In this document: positions 8,534-19,166 of the stretch, in pieces
Position numbering within the stretch: position 1 is the first letter of the stretch
Layout: each line of letters opens with the position of its first letter
Source of the DNA: DASTEQ01 sp040905185
Lineage (GTDB): Bacteria > Chloroflexota > Limnocylindria > QHBO01
DNA length: 64,000 nt
Reading direction: 5' to 3'
Assembly: GCA_040905185.1 (NCBI GenBank)
Contig: JBBDRZ010000006.1
Location: 1 to 64,000 of the forward strand
Translations under genes and position numbers: made by a program
Notes under the pieces: generated by a model
What the model was told of the DNA's origin: nothing
The model's database searches: none
What the model saw: only the letters and a program-made list of their open reading frames with translations

Positions 8534-9799
8534 ATGACTCATCCGTCCCGGCGCCGTCCGACCCCGCGCCGACTGGCCGTCGCCGTGGCGCTGGCCCTGC
8601 TGGCGGCCGCCTGCGGAACCCAATCACCGACCGCCTCGCCGTCGTCAGGCCCGACGGTCACCGAGCCGTCACCCGCGCCGAGCCCAACTCCGGAGCCCAC
8701 CCCGCCACGCCTCCGTTCCGGCCCGGACGCGCTTGCGGTCGAGCCCATCGCCGGGCCCTTCGACTACCCCGTCGCCGTCACGAACGCCGGGGACGGATCA
8801 GAGCGCCTGTTCGTAGTGGAGCGCGTCGGCCGCATCCGGATCGTCAACCCCGATGGGTCCGTGGCGCCCGAACCCTTCCTGGACATCGTCGCCCGCGTCC
8901 TATCCGGGGGCCAAGAGCAGGGCCTCCTCGGACTGGCGTTCCACCCGCGCTACGAGGTCACGGGCCGCTTCTTCGTCAACTACACCCGGCAGCCGGACGG
9001 GGCCGACGTGATTGCCGAGTACCGCGTCTCGACCGCGGCCGGGGTCGCCGACCCCGCATCGGAGCGCGTCCTGCTGGCCATCCCCGACCCCGCGGCCAAC
9101 CACAATGGCGGTGCGCTGGTCTTCGGCCCTGACGGCCACCTGTACATCGCCCTCGGCGACGGCGGGGGGCAGAACGACCAGTTCGGCAACGCCCAGAACC
9201 TGAACAGCCTGCTCGGGAAGCTCCTCCGCATCGACGTCGATGGGACCCCCGCCGCGGGCCGCGCATACGCCATCCCCGCCGACAACCCGTTCGCGAACGG
9301 CGGCGGGGCGCCCGAGATCTGGGCCATCGGGATGCGGAACCCGTGGCGCATCAGCTTCGACCGCGCGTGGCACGACCTGTACATCGGCGACGTGGGGGGA
9401 GGGAGCTGGGAGGAGATCGACCGCCAGCCACCCGATGCGGCGGGTGGGCTGAACTACGGCTGGCCGATCATGGAAGGGCGCCATTGCCTGGCCGGGAGCT
9501 GCACGATGACCGGCTACGTGCAACCTATCGCGGAGTACAGCCATGACCTGGGGTGCTCGGTGATCGGCGGCCACGTGTACCGCGGTGAGGTCCACCCCGA
9601 GCTCCAGGGTGTCTACGTCTTTGGCGACTGGTGCAGCGGGCGGATCTTCACCCTCGACGTCGAGGGGGAGACGATAACCCCCAAGACGGTGCTGGAGAGC
9701 GGCCTCCAGGTCAGCTCGTTCGGCGAGGACGAGGCGGGTGAGATCTACCTGGTCGACTTTGCCGGCGGCGGGCTGTACCGGATCGCGGTTCCCGGCTGA
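8534..9799 (+). CDS. PQQ-dependent sugar dehydrogenase family lipoprotein (GSDH/YliI-like)
   Basis: 421 residues. Signal peptide with lipobox LLAAAC (Cys27), then a Ser/Pro/Thr-rich linker to ~60, then a six-bladed propeller of the soluble glucose/sorbosone dehydrogenase family: GLLGLAFHPRYEVTGRFFVNYT, HNGGALVFGPDGHLYIALGDGGGQND, WAIGMRNPWRISFD, and VYVFGDWCSGRIFTLD. Probably oxidises aldose sugars on the outer face of the membrane with PQQ; the exact substrate cannot be told. No PQQ biosynthesis genes are visible here. Confidence 0.85.
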   Translation: MTHPSRRRPTPRRLAVAVALALLAAACGTQSPTASPSSGPTVTEPSPAPSPTPEPTPPRLRSGPDALAVEPIAGPFDYPVAVTNAGDGSERLFVVERVGRIRIVNPDGSVAPEPFLDIVARVLSGGQEQGLLGLAFHPRYEVTGRFFVNYTRQPDGADVIAEYRVSTAAGVADPASERVLLAIPDPAANHNGGALVFGPDGHLYIALGDGGGQNDQFGNAQNLNSLLGKLLRIDVDGTPAAGRAYAIPADNPFANGGGAPEIWAIGMRNPWRISFDRAWHDLYIGDVGGGSWEEIDRQPPDAAGGLNYGWPIMEGRHCLAGSCTMTGYVQPIAEYSHDLGCSVIGGHVYRGEVHPELQGVYVFGDWCSGRIFTLDVEGETITPKTVLESGLQVSSFGEDEAGEIYLVDFAGGGLYRIAVPG

Positions 9800-9823
9800 C
9801 TGTCCACCGCACCGATGCAAGCG

Positions 9824-10426
9824 CTACAGCGCGCCGGCGGCCCGCAGGCTGACCCAGCGGTCGTGCCCGATGACCAGGTGATCGAGGAGCTCGATGTCCA
9901 GCAGCCGGCCGGCGTCCGCCAGGTCGGCCGTGATCCGCAGGTCGTCACCCGACGGAGATGGGTCCCCCGACGGATGGTTGTGCGCCACGATGACGGCCGC
10001 CGCCTGGCGGCGGATTGCCTCGCGGTACACCTCGCCGATGCGGACCGGCGAACCGGCGAGGTTGCCGACATAGACCGTGGCCCGGCCCAGCACCACGTTG
10101 CGGGTATTCAACAGGCACACCAGCAGCTCCTCGCGATCCAGATGCCCCATCTCGGGGAGCAACCGCTCCGCGACGTCGGCGGGCGTGCGGACCCGCCAGC
10201 CCCGGGTCGGCCACCGCGCGACGGCCCGCCGGCCCAGCTCAAACGCCGCCGCCACGCAACCCGCTCGGCGCTGCCCGATCCCCGGCTGGAGCGACAGCTC
10301 CGCGGCGTGCAGGTACGGAAGCCGTTCCAGCCCATGGCGGTCGAGCAGGCCACGGGCCGTGGATAGGGCGTTCGGCCCGCCAAGCACCCGGGCCAGCAAC
10401 TCGTCATCTCCCACGGCTGAGGTCAC
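9824..10426 (-). CDS. radC: RadC-family JAB/MPN domain protein
   Basis: 200 residues starting at GTG. A short N-terminal helical part is followed by the RadC JAB metalloprotease-like domain with the full JAMM set: Glu near 100 (LDREELLV), His149-x-His151 in VAHNHPSGDPSPSGDD, Ser159 and Asp162. The usual longer N-terminal helix-hairpin-helix segment is shortened. RadC was named for DNA repair but that role is doubtful in the literature. Convergent with the sugar dehydrogenase gene and downstream of a CPBP protease gene. Confidence 0.9.
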   Translation of the reverse strand: MTSAVGDDELLARVLGGPNALSTARGLLDRHGLERLPYLHAAELSLQPGIGQRRAGCVAAAFELGRRAVARWPTRGWRVRTPADVAERLLPEMGHLDREELLVCLLNTRNVVLGRATVYVGNLAGSPVRIGEVYREAIRRQAAAVIVAHNHPSGDPSPSGDDLRITADLADAGRLLDIELLDHLVIGHDRWVSLRAAGAL

Positions 10427-10489
10427 GCCAGGCAGGGTCGCCCCGGGCGGTGCGCGGCGACTTACCAGCGAGTTATCAGAGGTGCCGGG

Positions 10490-11365
10490 TCAGACTCCAA
10501 CCACGTACAGGACCGCGAGCGACAGGGAGTTGAACGCGACATGCATCGCGATGACCAGCGGCAGGCTGCGCGTGATCACGTAGGCAGCGGCGAGGGCCAG
10601 GCCCAGCAGAAAGATGGGGGGAAGCGCCAGCAAGGTTCCCCCGGACACATGCGCCACCCCGAACAGCACGGCCGACCCAAGGACCGCGGCCCGGGTTCCG
10701 TGCTCACGTTCCCAGGCGTTGACCGCAACCCAGCGGAAGAAGAGCTCCTCGGCCACCGGGGTCAGGATCCCGATGATCCCGATCGCGACCAGCGGCGGCA
10801 GGGTGGACGCCAGGTTGGCAACCAGCTGGCTGTCGACCGGCTCCTCCCCGGTGACCTGTTTCACGAACCAGGCGAGGATCGCGGTCAGCGCCGCGGCCAG
10901 CACCCAGGCGACGGCGCCGAGGGCCAAGCCTCGGCCCAGGTTGCGGGCCGTCCTCGGGCCATCACCCAACCGCACGCCCGCCAAGGCGTGCGTGCGAAGG
11001 ACGAAGAGGGCGGCGACCGCCCCGAAGACCAGCGGGGTGACCAGCAGGAGGGCGGTGACGGCCACTGGACCCGGATCCAACACGTCCTGCCCCGCGGCAT
11101 ACGCGGCCAGCAGGGGGATCAGCGACAGCAGGTTGGCAGCCGCCACCGCCAGAAAGAACATGAGAATGATGCTCGGCCCGCGGTAGCGCTCGGCCGGGAG
11201 GTGGCGCCGGGCCCAGACCCCCCGCAGGGCAAGCCAACCCAGTCCGCCCAGCAACCCAGCCGCACCCCCCGTGGTGAGGACCCCCGGCAACAGCCAGTCG
11301 CGGGCCGTGGCGCCAAGGCTCGCGGCGTAGAAGAGCCAGGCCGCCCCGGCCAGGACCACGATCAA
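10490..11365 (-). CDS. CPBP-family intramembrane metalloprotease (CAAX protease/Abi type)
   Basis: Eight or so membrane segments with the CPBP motifs: EELFFRW (Glu-Glu-x3-Arg), a His in GVAHVSGG and His-x3-Asn in MHVAFNSLS. The listed start is a TTG that would cut the first membrane helix in half. The frame stays open upstream to about 11545, and encodes Asp/Pro-rich residues then a complete helix (WVVAGLGLIVVLAGAAW), but contains no ATG, GTG or TTG. A CTG at 11512-11510 overlaps the stop of the upstream gene (CTGA). The true start is probably that CTG; the protein would then be about 340 residues. Substrate unknown. Confidence 0.85.
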   Translation of the reverse strand: MIVVLAGAAWLFYAASLGATARDWLLPGVLTTGGAAGLLGGLGWLALRGVWARRHLPAERYRGPSIILMFFLAVAAANLLSLIPLLAAYAAGQDVLDPGPVAVTALLLVTPLVFGAVAALFVLRTHALAGVRLGDGPRTARNLGRGLALGAVAWVLAAALTAILAWFVKQVTGEEPVDSQLVANLASTLPPLVAIGIIGILTPVAEELFFRWVAVNAWEREHGTRAAVLGSAVLFGVAHVSGGTLLALPPIFLLGLALAAAYVITRSLPLVIAMHVAFNSLSLAVLYVVGV

Positions 11366-11508
11366 GCCCAGCCCGGCGACGACCCACGCTGGCCATGCGG
11401 GGGGCAGCCGGACCGGCGGTCCGGCGAAGGGCGACTGAGCGAAGGGGGGGTCAGCGACGGGCGGCTCAGCCGCCGATGGGACGTTGACCCCCTCGTTGAC
11501 CGGGTCGG

Positions 11509-12096
11509 TCAGGGGTTGGGTGCCGCCTGGGGGACAGCGCCCTTCTCAGGTCCGTAATCCGCTGCGCGCTCATCGGTCGCCATCGCCGCCGCTCGGGCGC
11601 GCGCGGGCGCCGGACGGGCGCGACTCGGCAGCTCCGTGCCGCAGAAGGCGCAAATCGACCAGGCCGGCTCGGTCAGCCGCTGACAGGCCGGGCAGATCCG
11701 GTGCAGCCGCGTGCGACAGCTGGGGCACACGATCCAGTCCTCGGCGACCCGGGCGCGACACGTCGGGCAGCTCCGGTGCTTCTCCATCTCCGCCAGCAGG
11801 GACTCCTCGGCCAGCGAGCGCTCGTATACCTCGGCCATCGTCTCGCGGGGCCGGATGATGATGTACATCAGCCACGCGAACAGGAATACGAGCGGGGTGA
11901 AGAAGATGATCAGGGCCGACGCGAAGTAGGGCAGGATCGGATTCTCGGTCCGCGCCTGCATGTCGCGGAAGGCCCAGTACGCGGTGCCCAGCCAGAGCAT
12001 CACCACGTAGATGACGATCAGGGTTGCTGCCAGCTGGACGACCGGGTTGCTGGTGAAGTCGCTCCAGATCTGGCCTGGGTCCGGCAGACCTTCCAT
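11509..12096 (-). CDS. Two-helix membrane protein with C-terminal double zinc ribbon
   Basis: 195 residues from the ATG at 12096, with GGAGTGAGG about 10 nt before it. Two membrane segments (~20-42 and ~55-80, the latter ending MYIIIRPRET) are followed by a cytoplasmic region with four CxxC knuckles: CPTC, CPSC, CPAC and CAFC, two zinc ribbons. A basic/Ala-rich tail ends the protein. The next gene (CPBP protease) begins at or just after its stop, so they form an operon. No function can be assigned; tethered zinc ribbons often serve as small scaffold or nucleic-acid binding modules. Confidence 0.75.
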   Translation of the reverse strand: MEGLPDPGQIWSDFTSNPVVQLAATLIVIYVVMLWLGTAYWAFRDMQARTENPILPYFASALIIFFTPLVFLFAWLMYIIIRPRETMAEVYERSLAEESLLAEMEKHRSCPTCRARVAEDWIVCPSCRTRLHRICPACQRLTEPAWSICAFCGTELPSRARPAPARARAAAMATDERAADYGPEKGAVPQAAPNP

Positions 12097-12317
12097 TCGC
12101 CGATGCCTCACTCCTGGGGGAACGCGGTGCGCGGTGCACCGCACCTGGGCGCACCAAAACGCGCGGGTCATCCTAGCAGATGACCATCGGCGTCCCTCCG
12201 GCGACCATCGGCCCGCCGGAAGTCCGGGGCAGGTACTGCACCAGACCGCACCTGCGCCGCGAATGGCATTGTCGGTCGCACATCTCCCGCACCACCTGAC
12301 GATCAGGTGATGGCCGT

Positions 12318-14072
<1,755 letters not shown>

Positions 14073-14079
14073 ATCTGCC

Positions 14080-14844
14080 TCAGCCCCCCGCCAACCGGGT
14101 GACGGAGCCGATGGCGCCGATGAGCCCCGACAGGAAACCGATGAGCCCTGCCGGCGACAGCCCACGCAAGAGCGCGATGAGGTCGTCCCCCAGCCCCGAG
14201 CCGATCTCCACCAGCACGAATAGGATGGCCACGGCCGCGCACCACGCGAAGGCGATCCCAAGGCCGATCCGTTGGGGCCGGCCCGGCGCGCCTCGAACGA
14301 TTCCCACGCCGGCCAGGACCAGCAGCAGCCCAACCGCCACCGGCAAGGGAGCAGCCACCCCGAAGTAGATCGTCTGCAGCAGGCCGGCATCGGCGGGATA
14401 CGCGGACCAGAAGGCGAGCCCGTAGCCGCCCGGACCCAGCGCCTGGTCGGCCAACGAGCCCTCGGCCAACGAGAACGGCAGGAACCAGGCGGTCGCCAGG
14501 CCGACGGCGGAGATGGTGAGGACGATCGGCCCTAACCAGGCGCGGACTGGTCGCCGTGTTGCGGACACCGCCGCCTCGGGACGTGGAGCGGTGCCGTCGG
14601 CGGCCAGCGGAGCGGCGGCCGGGGTCATCGCGGGACGGATGTTGAATCCGCACTCCGAGCAGAACGCGGATCCCGAACGGTTGAGGGCGCCGCAGCGCGG
14701 GCAGGGCGCCGATTCGGCGGCGGAACCCGGGCGGCTCATCGTGGCTTCTTCTGCGGCCACCAGCCGCTGCCCGCAGTTGGCACAGAACGAGACCCCCGGC
14801 AGGTTCGTGGTTCCGCAGCGGCGGCAGGCGGAGGCGTCGGTCAT
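14080..14844 (-). CDS. Membrane protein with two N-terminal zinc ribbons
   Basis: 254 residues. Two CxxC-x(n)-CxxC zinc ribbons at the N terminus (CRRCGTTNLPGVSFCANCG and CPRCGALNRSGSAFCSECG), a linker to ~95, then four hydrophobic segments to the C terminus (for example WLGPIVLTISAVGLATAWFL). Its ATG overlaps the stop of the MgtC-like gene upstream (ATGA), so it is the last gene of a run starting at 16182. No function recognised; architecture resembles the other zinc-ribbon membrane protein at 11509. Confidence 0.72.
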   Translation of the reverse strand: MTDASACRRCGTTNLPGVSFCANCGQRLVAAEEATMSRPGSAAESAPCPRCGALNRSGSAFCSECGFNIRPAMTPAAAPLAADGTAPRPEAAVSATRRPVRAWLGPIVLTISAVGLATAWFLPFSLAEGSLADQALGPGGYGLAFWSAYPADAGLLQTIYFGVAAPLPVAVGLLLVLAGVGIVRGAPGRPQRIGLGIAFAWCAAVAILFVLVEIGSGLGDDLIALLRGLSPAGLIGFLSGLIGAIGSVTRLAGG

Positions 14845-15335
14845 CGGACGTCCTCTCCGTGCTCCTCTGGCTGGGCCTCAGGCGCGGCCGGCAGCATGCC
14901 GGCGTCTCGGGCCGCATCGGCCAGTCGATCCATCAGCCATAGCGCCACCAGCACCAGCGCGGCGCTCAGGAACGCCAGCACGTACAGGCCGGCGCCGGCA
15001 GCCATGCCGACCGCGGCCACCGCCCACAGGGAGGCGGCCGTCGTCAGGCCCCGCACGCTGCCCCGGTAGTGGAGGATGGTGCCAGCTCCGATGAACCCGA
15101 TGCCGGACACGATCTGGGCCGCGATCCGGGTCGGATCGGCACCTTCGAACCCGTATGCACTCACGATCGTGAACAGGGCGGCGCCGAGCGCAACCAGGCT
15201 GTGGGTCCGGAAGCCGGCCGCCTGCCGGTGATACTCCCGCTCGAGGCCGATCAACGCGCCAAGTCCCAGGCTCATCCCCAGGCGCAGGGCCAACTCGATC
15301 TGGAGGGCGACCGGCAAGTCGGGTGTTATGTCCAT
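14841..15335 (-). CDS. MgtC/SapB-family membrane protein
   Basis: 164 residues with four to five membrane helices and the MgtC signature: GLGALIGLEREYHRQAAGFRTHSLVALGA in pieces, IVSGIGFIGAGTI and RGLTTAASLWAVAAVG. Only the conserved membrane domain is present, without the ACT-like C-terminal domain of Salmonella MgtC. Family members have been tied to growth in low magnesium and to ATP synthase control. Starts 4 nt after the upstream membrane-protein stop and overlaps the next gene by 4 nt. Confidence 0.88.
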   Translation of the reverse strand: MDITPDLPVALQIELALRLGMSLGLGALIGLEREYHRQAAGFRTHSLVALGAALFTIVSAYGFEGADPTRIAAQIVSGIGFIGAGTILHYRGSVRGLTTAASLWAVAAVGMAAGAGLYVLAFLSAALVLVALWLMDRLADAARDAGMLPAAPEAQPEEHGEDVR

Positions 15336-15339
15336 CGGC

Positions 15340-16182
15340 TCAACGCTCCGCTCGTGGCGCCAGCTCCTCGGTCCACCACGCCGAGATCCAGGCCTGGACG
15401 ACTCCGGCCAGGATCACGAGCAGGAGCCAGATCCACACGAAGCCTAGCAGGAGGATGGGGGTCGAAGGCTCGGACAGACCACCCTCCGCCAGCCGCCTGG
15501 AGAGCGGCTGCCACACCGCGCTGAGTGCGACCACCGTGAGCAGCTGGCCGACCAGGAACGCGGCCATGGTCAGCATCGCCTGGGGAATGACCCGATGCGC
15601 CCTCTGTCGCAGCGTCGCCAGCGCGAGGCGCCATGGCAGCCGCAGGGCCAGCGCACCCCAGGCCTGGGCCACGGATGCCGCGGCGGCGAACGCGAGCAGG
15701 GCCGGCCAGATGATTCCCATCACTCGAACCAGGTACGGCGTGGCGGGGTCGGGCCGGCCGAACGCCTCGAGGAAGGCGGGCGCCAGGGCCCACAGCAGCA
15801 CGGCGGCCAGGATCACGACCGGGACGGCGGCCAGCCCCAGCCTGCCCGCGGCACGTGGCACGCTCAATGGAACACCGTACCGGTTGTCGGAGAGCCTCAT
15901 CAGGAGGGCCACCTCTCCGAAGGCAACCGCCAGCAGCATGGTCCCCAATCCGGACAGCACCGCGACCACCAGGGCGACCGCGTTCCAGGGCCACCACGGG
16001 CTGGCCGCCAAGCGCACCCCGAAGAACAGCGCGTCGCCCTCGTCGGGCGGGGAGGCGACGACCGCCAAGAACACGGCCCAACCCGCGAACGCGAACGAGA
16101 CCATGGCGCCGGGGACCCACAGCTCGGCCCGACGGGTCGCCACGCGGGCGGCAGCCAGCCCGCCGCCCAGCCAGTCGCGCAC
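15340..16182 (-). CDS. Hypothetical polytopic membrane protein
   Basis: 280 residues, about six membrane segments with Trp-rich loops. I recognise no family motif. It lies 11 nt downstream of the UPF0182 gene and 4 nt ahead of the MgtC-like gene, so it belongs to one transcript running 19151 to 14080. Structural membrane or transport role possible but unsupported. Confidence 0.65.
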   Translation of the reverse strand: MRDWLGGGLAAARVATRRAELWVPGAMVSFAFAGWAVFLAVVASPPDEGDALFFGVRLAASPWWPWNAVALVVAVLSGLGTMLLAVAFGEVALLMRLSDNRYGVPLSVPRAAGRLGLAAVPVVILAAVLLWALAPAFLEAFGRPDPATPYLVRVMGIIWPALLAFAAAASVAQAWGALALRLPWRLALATLRQRAHRVIPQAMLTMAAFLVGQLLTVVALSAVWQPLSRRLAEGGLSEPSTPILLLGFVWIWLLLVILAGVVQAWISAWWTEELAPRAER

Positions 16183-16193
16183 CGGGGCGCGGC

Positions 16194-19151
16194 CTAGGGG
16201 CTGGGTGACGGAGGCGGAGAGCCGGTCAGCTCCGCGATGCGGTCCAGGACGCGGCCCATCTCGTCCACCGCGTCCTGGTACGCGCCCAGGTCACCGGTGG
16301 CCAGCGCCGCCTGGGCGTCGTCGTACAGGTCCTGGGCCAGCGCGATCAGCTCCGCGACATCGTCGGGCAGAGCCCCGCCACCACCGCCACCGTCGTCGCC
16401 GCCCGGTTCCGGGATCTCCGATTCGCCCAGGAGCTGGCGCAGCGCCTCGTCGATGGTCTCCGCAAAGGCGATCCGGGTCTGGTCGGTCAAGATCACGCGC
16501 TTGAACTCGGGGAAGCTGGCCTGCGTGGAGCGCAGGTAGATTGGCTCGACGTACAGGATCGAGTCACCCATCGGCAGCACCAGCAGGTCGCCGCGCACCA
16601 CCTCGGACCCAGCCTGGCTCCATAGCGTGAACTGGGCGCTGATCCGCGAGTCCTGGTTGATGCGGGCCTGGATCTGGGACGGCCCCTGGGTCGTGGTGTC
16701 GACCGGGAAGCGGAACTCGATCCGCTCGCCGTACACCCCGGGGTCCATCCGGGCTGCGACCCAGGAGATCATGTTGGGCCGGCTGGCAGCAACCAGGGGC
16801 TGGATCAGGACGAATTCCCCGGTCTCCTCGCCGGGGACCTTCATGATCACGTAGTACGGCTCCACCAGCCGCCCCTCGCCGGCGACTTCGGTCTGCTGGG
16901 TCGGGAACGACCAGCGGTCCTCCTGGTTGTAGAACGTGCCGGCCCCCGCTTCGGTCGGGGCGATGTGGTACAGCAGGTAGGCCGTGTTCTGGGCGGTGAA
17001 CAGGTCCTCCGGGTACCGCAGGTGGGCAACCAGGGATTCCGGCATGGCGTCCAGCGGCTCGAACAGGCCCGGGAAGATCCGGCCCCAGGCGGCGATGATC
17101 GGATCGTCCTCGTCGGCCACGAAGAAGCGCATTTCGCCGGTGTAGGCGTCGACGACCACCTTGACCGCGTTGCGGACGTAGTTCGCCCCGCCAAAGGCCG
17201 TCTCGGCGGGAAGCGGCTGGGCGTTCGGGTATCGGTCCGACGTCGTGTAGGCGTCCCAGATCCATGCCAGGCGGCCATCGGCGGTGACCAGGTATGGGTC
17301 GCGGTCGTAGGTCAGGAAGGGAGCCAGCTCCGGGACCCGTTGCGTGATGGCGCGGCGAAACAGCATGGCGGAGTCGCTCGTCAGCTGGTCGCTGATGAGA
17401 AGGTTCAGGTCGCCGAACCGAATCGCGAACAGGAGGCGCGACAGGACGTTGTCGACCCGCACCCCCGCGGTGCCGGCCCAGGAGGTCGTTTCGCCTCCTT
17501 CGTCACCCAGGGGGTAGTCGAATTCATCGGTCTGGGTCCGGACCACCACGTAGTCGTCGGTCAACTCGCCGAAGTAAAGCCGCGGCTCGCCGATCGGCAG
17601 CTCGGGATTGCGGTTGATGCCGCTGATCAGGTAGTCGGGCTGGCCCTCGGGGGTGATGGCGTTGGACACCACCGCGGTCAGGCCGTAGCCGTGCGTGAAC
17701 ACCAGCCGCTCGTTGGTCCAGGTCCGGGCCGCATCGGCCAGGCGGTCGATCTCGATCTCCCGGCCGGACAACATCAGCTGGCGCTGCTCGCCATCGATCT
17801 CGTATCGGTCGATGTCGACGTCGTGGAAGTTGTAGTACTGGCGCAGGATCTGCTGCTGGCCGAAGGTCACCAGCAGCGGCCGGTAGTCCCACAGGCGCAG
17901 GTTGTTGAGGGTCTCGGGGTTGTCGTCGAACAGGGCCCGGCTGGGACGCTGCTCGCCGGTGAACTCGCGCAGCTCAATCGCGTCCAGGTCATAGGCGGCC
18001 CGTGTGGCCGCCAGGTGGCGCTCGATGTAGACCCGCTCTCGGTCGAGCTCGTTGGGCTCAACCGTGAAGCGCTGGACGATGCCCGGATAGAAGCCGCCCA
18101 CGAGCAGCGACAGCACGAACCACGCGCCCGCAGCCAGGCCAATCAGCCACAGGGTCCGGAACCAGATGTTGGCCACCAACAGCCCGGCCGACACGAGGGC
18201 CACCCCGGTCAGGATGAGATAGGCCGGGGCCTGGGCGTTGAGGTCGGTGTACATCGCCGCCTGGACCGTGCCGCCGATGCCCCGCGTCGAGTACGCCAGC
18301 TCGGCGGTGTCGAGCTGGTAGCCGGCAGCGATGGCCACTAGCAGGGCGGCACCCAGCAGGCTGAGGTGGACGCGGACGGGCGCCGTGAGCTGGAACGACC
18401 ACCGGGTGGCCGACACCGCGTAGGCCCCAACCGTCAGACCGATGATGACCGCCAGCGCGGTGACCACCCAGCCCTGGACGAAGCGCCAGAAGGGCAGGTC
18501 GAAGATGTAGAAGCCGATGTCGCGGCCGAAGGCCGCGTCGGTGGTCCCGAAGTCCCCGCCGTTGAAGAACAGCAGCAGGGTCTGCCAGTTGCCGCCCCAG
18601 GCGAGGGCGCTGACAAACCCGCCCACCACGGTCAGCGCCACCAGCAGGATCCCCACCGGGCGTGACAGGTCGGGTATTTCCACCGACCCGACCCGGCGGA
18701 CCGGCACCTGGGGACCGAGCCGGCCGGCGACCCACAGGCTGAGCAGGGCGGGGATCGTGAACAACGCCAGTCCGGCGAGGAACCAGCCTAAATGCGCCAC
18801 GAAGCGCGTCAGCAGGACGTCGCGGCGCCCCAGGGCGTCGTACCAGGCCAGGTCCGTGAACAGCTCGACCAGGCCGCCGAGGAGCTGGAGCAGCACGAAC
18901 GCGCCCACCAGGAAGAGCGCCGGGCGTGTCCAGTTGCCGGGAGGACGATTCGGCTGGCCGCGCCGGCGGCGGACGCGTCGGAGAGGGGGCGGCACGTCGC
19001 CGCCATCGTCATCCGGGATCTGCTCTTCCGGCGGCCCCACTGGGTCGCGGGGCGGGAGAGGACGCCCCTCGCGGGCGTAGTCCTGCTCCATCTGTCGGCG
19101 CTGCATCTCTTCGAGCAGCTTGTCGAACCAGCTGGACATCGGTCCGCCCAT
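16194..19151 (-). CDS. UPF0182 family large membrane protein
   Basis: Up to 985 residues, typical length for UPF0182. Seven membrane segments in the first ~350 residues, preceded by a charged N terminus, then a large extracytoplasmic domain with family stretches IERHLAATRAAYDL, LWDYRPLL, DVDRYEID-like and RMDPGVYGERIEFRFP, and an Asp/Ser/Pro-rich end. Function is unknown. Two ATGs are possible: 19151 overlaps a TAGGAT hexamer (19155-19150), whereas the ATG at 19139 lies 10 nt after it and would suit a leaderless start (MSSWFDKLLEEM). Confidence 0.92.
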   Translation of the reverse strand: MGGPMSSWFDKLLEEMQRRQMEQDYAREGRPLPPRDPVGPPEEQIPDDDGGDVPPPLRRVRRRRGQPNRPPGNWTRPALFLVGAFVLLQLLGGLVELFTDLAWYDALGRRDVLLTRFVAHLGWFLAGLALFTIPALLSLWVAGRLGPQVPVRRVGSVEIPDLSRPVGILLVALTVVGGFVSALAWGGNWQTLLLFFNGGDFGTTDAAFGRDIGFYIFDLPFWRFVQGWVVTALAVIIGLTVGAYAVSATRWSFQLTAPVRVHLSLLGAALLVAIAAGYQLDTAELAYSTRGIGGTVQAAMYTDLNAQAPAYLILTGVALVSAGLLVANIWFRTLWLIGLAAGAWFVLSLLVGGFYPGIVQRFTVEPNELDRERVYIERHLAATRAAYDLDAIELREFTGEQRPSRALFDDNPETLNNLRLWDYRPLLVTFGQQQILRQYYNFHDVDIDRYEIDGEQRQLMLSGREIEIDRLADAARTWTNERLVFTHGYGLTAVVSNAITPEGQPDYLISGINRNPELPIGEPRLYFGELTDDYVVVRTQTDEFDYPLGDEGGETTSWAGTAGVRVDNVLSRLLFAIRFGDLNLLISDQLTSDSAMLFRRAITQRVPELAPFLTYDRDPYLVTADGRLAWIWDAYTTSDRYPNAQPLPAETAFGGANYVRNAVKVVVDAYTGEMRFFVADEDDPIIAAWGRIFPGLFEPLDAMPESLVAHLRYPEDLFTAQNTAYLLYHIAPTEAGAGTFYNQEDRWSFPTQQTEVAGEGRLVEPYYVIMKVPGEETGEFVLIQPLVAASRPNMISWVAARMDPGVYGERIEFRFPVDTTTQGPSQIQARINQDSRISAQFTLWSQAGSEVVRGDLLVLPMGDSILYVEPIYLRSTQASFPEFKRVILTDQTRIAFAETIDEALRQLLGESEIPEPGGDDGGGGGGALPDDVAELIALAQDLYDDAQAALATGDLGAYQDAVDEMGRVLDRIAELTGSPPPSPSP

Positions 19152-19166
19152 CCTACGGCGGATCGG

